64,000 bases of DNA. Source: Thomasclavelia saccharogumia DSM 17460. Lineage in GTDB: Bacteria > Bacillota_I > Bacilli_A > Erysipelotrichales > Coprobacillaceae. The stretch covers positions 1 to 64,000 of the forward strand of contig NZ_JMLH01000008.1 of the NCBI RefSeq assembly GCF_000686665.1, written 5' to 3'. A program made the translations under genes and the position numbers. Positions 61,014-64,000 of the stretch are shown piece after piece (the first letter of the stretch is position 1; the number at the start of each line of letters is the position of its first letter). Under the pieces are notes generated by a model. That model was not told the origin of the DNA, made no database searches, and saw only the letters and a program-made list of their open reading frames with translations.

Positions 61014-64000
61014 ATGAAAAAATTATATTATTGATCATGGTTTTAGCGATGGTTGTGCCAATACCGGTTCAAGCCGTTAATAAAACAACAAGTATTGATG
61101 CTTATAGTCAGGGCGATGAAATTAAAGGTGATTGCTTAGCTAAAGAGGTTGATCTAGGCGATAACTTAAAGGGAACTTTAGCTGTTAATAATGAAGGATT
61201 AAAGTTTATTGATAATGATGATTTTGTGATTAATATCAATCAGCCGGTCAAACTTTTTGAGGTAATTGATGATATTGATAATGATGGTATAAAAGATATT
61301 GCAGTATATGTAAAGGCTAATAGTGGATATACTAATTTTAGAATAATAAGTTCTAAGAATTCTAAAATTCTTTATGAAAAATCATTAACTCACAAAACAA
61401 TTGATACAAATAATAATTTAGTTACAGAAAATTCAATAATCAGAGAGATATTATACAGCCAAAATATTGTTTATTTGATCTACGATCATCATTTACTAGC
61501 AATCGATGTTAATAAAAAGAAAGTTATTTTTGATCATGAAGAATCTGATAATATTTGGCAAATGGCAATAGTTGAAGAACAAATTATTTTTACTACCCAG
61601 CAGGGACAATTGGTTAGTCTTGATAAGATAAATGGAAGTGAAAATTATCGGCAGTCATTAACTACACCAATTGAAGCGAAGAATAAATTATATAATAAAA
61701 CTCAAGAAGTAAATTTAAATTTATGGGATCTTTTATATGTAGATGACAAATTGTATGTTAGTAGTGAAGAAGATAAAATTTATCAAATAAATAGTAATGA
61801 TGGTAATGTTATCAAAGAGTTAGAATTGGGGATAGTGGATCAAGATGAACTTAGTAAACGATTAACAGAACAAACAACATATAATTATAATGACGGAGAA
61901 TTAAGTGTTTTTTCAACGGGAGTTTTTTCTAAAGCGTTTAATGGTTATAAAATGAAAATGCTCAAAGATAATTTGATGCTTGTTGAAGCATATTTAGGTG
62001 ATCATAACTATTATTCGCTTGAAGAGTTTGGAGATTTGAATAAGGGAATAGAACCAGCATTATTGTTGATCGATACAGAAAATTTAGAAATTAAAACTAA
62101 GATCAAGCTAGAACAGTATAATTTAGCTAGTTCCAATGCACTTTTAACAACTTATCAAGGTCAAGAGGTTTTAGTAATTCCAAGCAGTATTAATAAAGGA
62201 GTATTAAGAATTTCTATTTACTCAGCTGATAGTGGTAAGTTGATTGGACAAAATGATTTAAAAAATTTAGGTGTTGGTTTAGAAAATGTAAAAGTAAGAA
62301 TCAATAAGTACGAAAATAATTATTTACTGCAGATCAATGATGGTGGTAGTTATATTTTATATGATGATTTAAAAACGATTGGATCATTAGGAAGTTCAAA
62401 AATCGTTAATAAAATTATTGATTTAAATGATGGAATATTGGTTTCTAATAATCAAAATGGCAAAATTGATGAGATATGTAAATTAGGATTAAATGGTAAA
62501 GATGATATTTTGATGCAGGTAAGAGTACCATCAAATTATTTAAATAATGGTTTTGAAGGGATCACTTATGATCAAGACAGTAATCAAGTATTAACATTAG
62601 TTAATGAAATAAATAATCAAGGAGAAATTATTGCTAGTCATGTATTAATAATTAATGTAAATGATGGTAATATTATTGCTGATAAAAAAGTATTATTGGA
62701 AAAAGGAATCGATGAAAATAATAAATATTTTGAAAATTATTTAATTGGTAGTGAAATCAAGTATTTTAGTGATTTAAATAATGATGGCAAAAAGGAAATA
62801 TTAGTAGATGATAAGATAATTGATGGAAATACTTTTGCTTATAAATCACAATATGAACAGATAGTAGAGGATAATGGTACGATTATTGATGTAGGTGATT
62901 TGAATAATGATGGAATCAGTGATCTTGTAAGTGTTGGTGAAACAGAAATGCGTGTTTATTATTCAAGTAAGAATGGTTTTGAGATAAGTTATCAAAAAAC
63001 TAATATTGTAAAAAAATACGATAAGAATTTGTTGAATAATCAACAGGTTAAAGTTATTGATGATCTAGATCATAATGGTGCTGATCTATTTGTGATAAAT
63101 GCTCGTAATAGTAATGATTGTCAATATTATCAGGTAATCAATCCCAAAGATTTATCGGTTAGATTTAATCTAATGGAAGAAGGGGTGTATGACTGGGGTG
63201 AGTCATTTATGATAACACAGATGGATTTTAATCAAGATGGTATCGATGATTTGATTTTTAATATGCCAGAGGGTAATCAAAGAATATTAAGTGGTAAAGA
63301 TGGTAGTGTAATTAAAGAAATAGCTAGAGATGATTATGATGGTGGAAGTAGTTCACCAACTGCTTTAGAAGAAGTTATACCAATTAATTTTATTGATGAT
63401 GGTAGTAAAGTTTATCAATTAGAAGATTTGAATAATGATGGAATTAAAGAATTTGGTTATAGCTGTTATGACTATAGTTATGATAATATTAAATTTAAAA
63501 TTCTAGATGGAAAAAATTTAGAAGAGTTAAAAACATGTAGTTTGGATAACACTGATCTTTATGATTCTACGATTATTCCTGTTCGGGGACAAAATAAGAT
63601 AATAATTAAAGATAGTAATCATAATCAAATTTATGATTATAAAGATGAAGTATTAGTTGCCGGTTGCCAAATCGACGTAAAGAGTGCAAGTTCTTTAGCA
63701 GATGGTCGGATTTTGATTGAGGGTAATGATAGACAGTTATATGCATTTAATGATCAATGTGATTTTAAATTAGTTGATTTTGAAGAAAAGTATCATAGTG
63801 GTAATATTACGATTAAATATCAAAGTGAAAAATCAGGTATAATTAGTGTTTATGATCAAGGGGTATTGATTGCAACTAGCACTAAACCAGAAGTTGATCT
63901 AAAGTTATTGGAAGGAAAACATCGGTTAGTTTTTTCTTATGATGATGGTCAAGGTAAGATTATACATATAACGAAACAAATAGAGGTAAATAAATCTTCT
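61014..64000 (+). CDS. Large secreted protein with FG-GAP/EF-hand-like repeats (runs off right edge; frameshift at start)
   Basis: A single frame without stops runs from about 61017 to the window end (about 990 residues seen). It opens (K)KIILLIMVLAMVVPIPVQA, a signal peptide. The body has many repeats around D-x-D/N-x-D-G motifs, such as IDDIDNDGIKDIAVYVK, FSDLNNDGKKEILVDD, VGDLNNDGISDLV, MDFNQDGIDDLIFN and LEDLNNDGIKEFGY, typical of calcium-binding FG-GAP/VCBS beta-propellers of extracellular proteins. The ATG at 61014 (6 nt after AGGAGTGG) leads into six As then TTATATTATTGA: its own frame stops after six codons, and only one extra A would join it to the long frame. The first in-frame ATG is 61037, which would lack the basic signal-peptide start. 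Confidence 0.75.

Noticed and set aside
1-64000. CRISPR array
   Set aside because: I looked for regularly spaced direct repeats of 25-40 bp and found none; the phased palindromes at 13205-13294 occur only twice.

Overview
The window is very AT-rich, low-GC Gram-positive DNA. Strong AGGAGG-type ribosome-binding sites, LPxTG surface proteins, an anaerobic ribonucleotide reductase (NrdD/NrdG), a two-subunit oxygen-sensitive fumarase, a V-type ATPase operon and a GH92 mannosidase together suggest an anaerobic gut Firmicute. My best guess is Erysipelotrichia (Thomasclavelia/Erysipelatoclostridium/Coprobacillus-like). That is inference from gene content and codon use; no rRNA or other taxonomic marker is present.

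1-10.7 kb is an accessory and degraded region. It holds a possible transposase tail at the left edge, a MIF-type tautomerase, a WYL-domain regulator, the decayed right part of an IS21-family element, a 1717-residue NACHT-type STAND NTPase with C-terminal WD40 propellers on the minus strand (a likely intracellular sensor), and a divergent membrane-anchored protein of unknown function. It ends with a broken DprA-like gene and a 24-bp scar that looks like the 3' end of a tRNA.

10.7-31.5 kb looks like an integrated plasmid-like element: an unrecognised basic protein, a densely hairpinned non-coding region, ParA, a pair of phased palindromes that could be a centromere or operator, ParB, a CHC2/Toprim primase-like protein, a lipoprotein and many small unknown genes. 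Its cargo acts on the cell surface: a secreted sortase-like protein, an L,D-transpeptidase, an acyltransferase, a paralogue of the transpeptidase with a different C-terminus, and a 1329-residue LPxTG adhesin built of SpaA/Cna repeats. A YefM/YoeB toxin-antitoxin pair may stabilise the element. No integrase, conjugation genes or second attachment site are visible.

31.5-64 kb looks like core chromosome: a small RDAC-like protein, an M19 dipeptidase, a DUF1697 protein, a large cell-wall GH92 alpha-mannosidase with carbohydrate-binding and FIVAR modules, fumarase alpha/beta, a VanY-type carboxypeptidase, a B12-binding radical SAM protein, nrdD-nrdG, an M24B aminopeptidase, a ten-gene V-ATPase operon with two subunit-I genes, a stand-alone BrxF-like P-loop protein, and a large secreted FG-GAP-like protein that runs off the right edge and carries an apparent frameshift in an A-tract at its start codon.

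Most worth following up are the NACHT-WD40 locus, the structured RNA upstream of parA, the ~830-bp direct repeats that give two surface proteins the same N-terminus with different C-termini, the orphan BrxF, and the leader with two exclusive foldings ahead of the fumarase genes.
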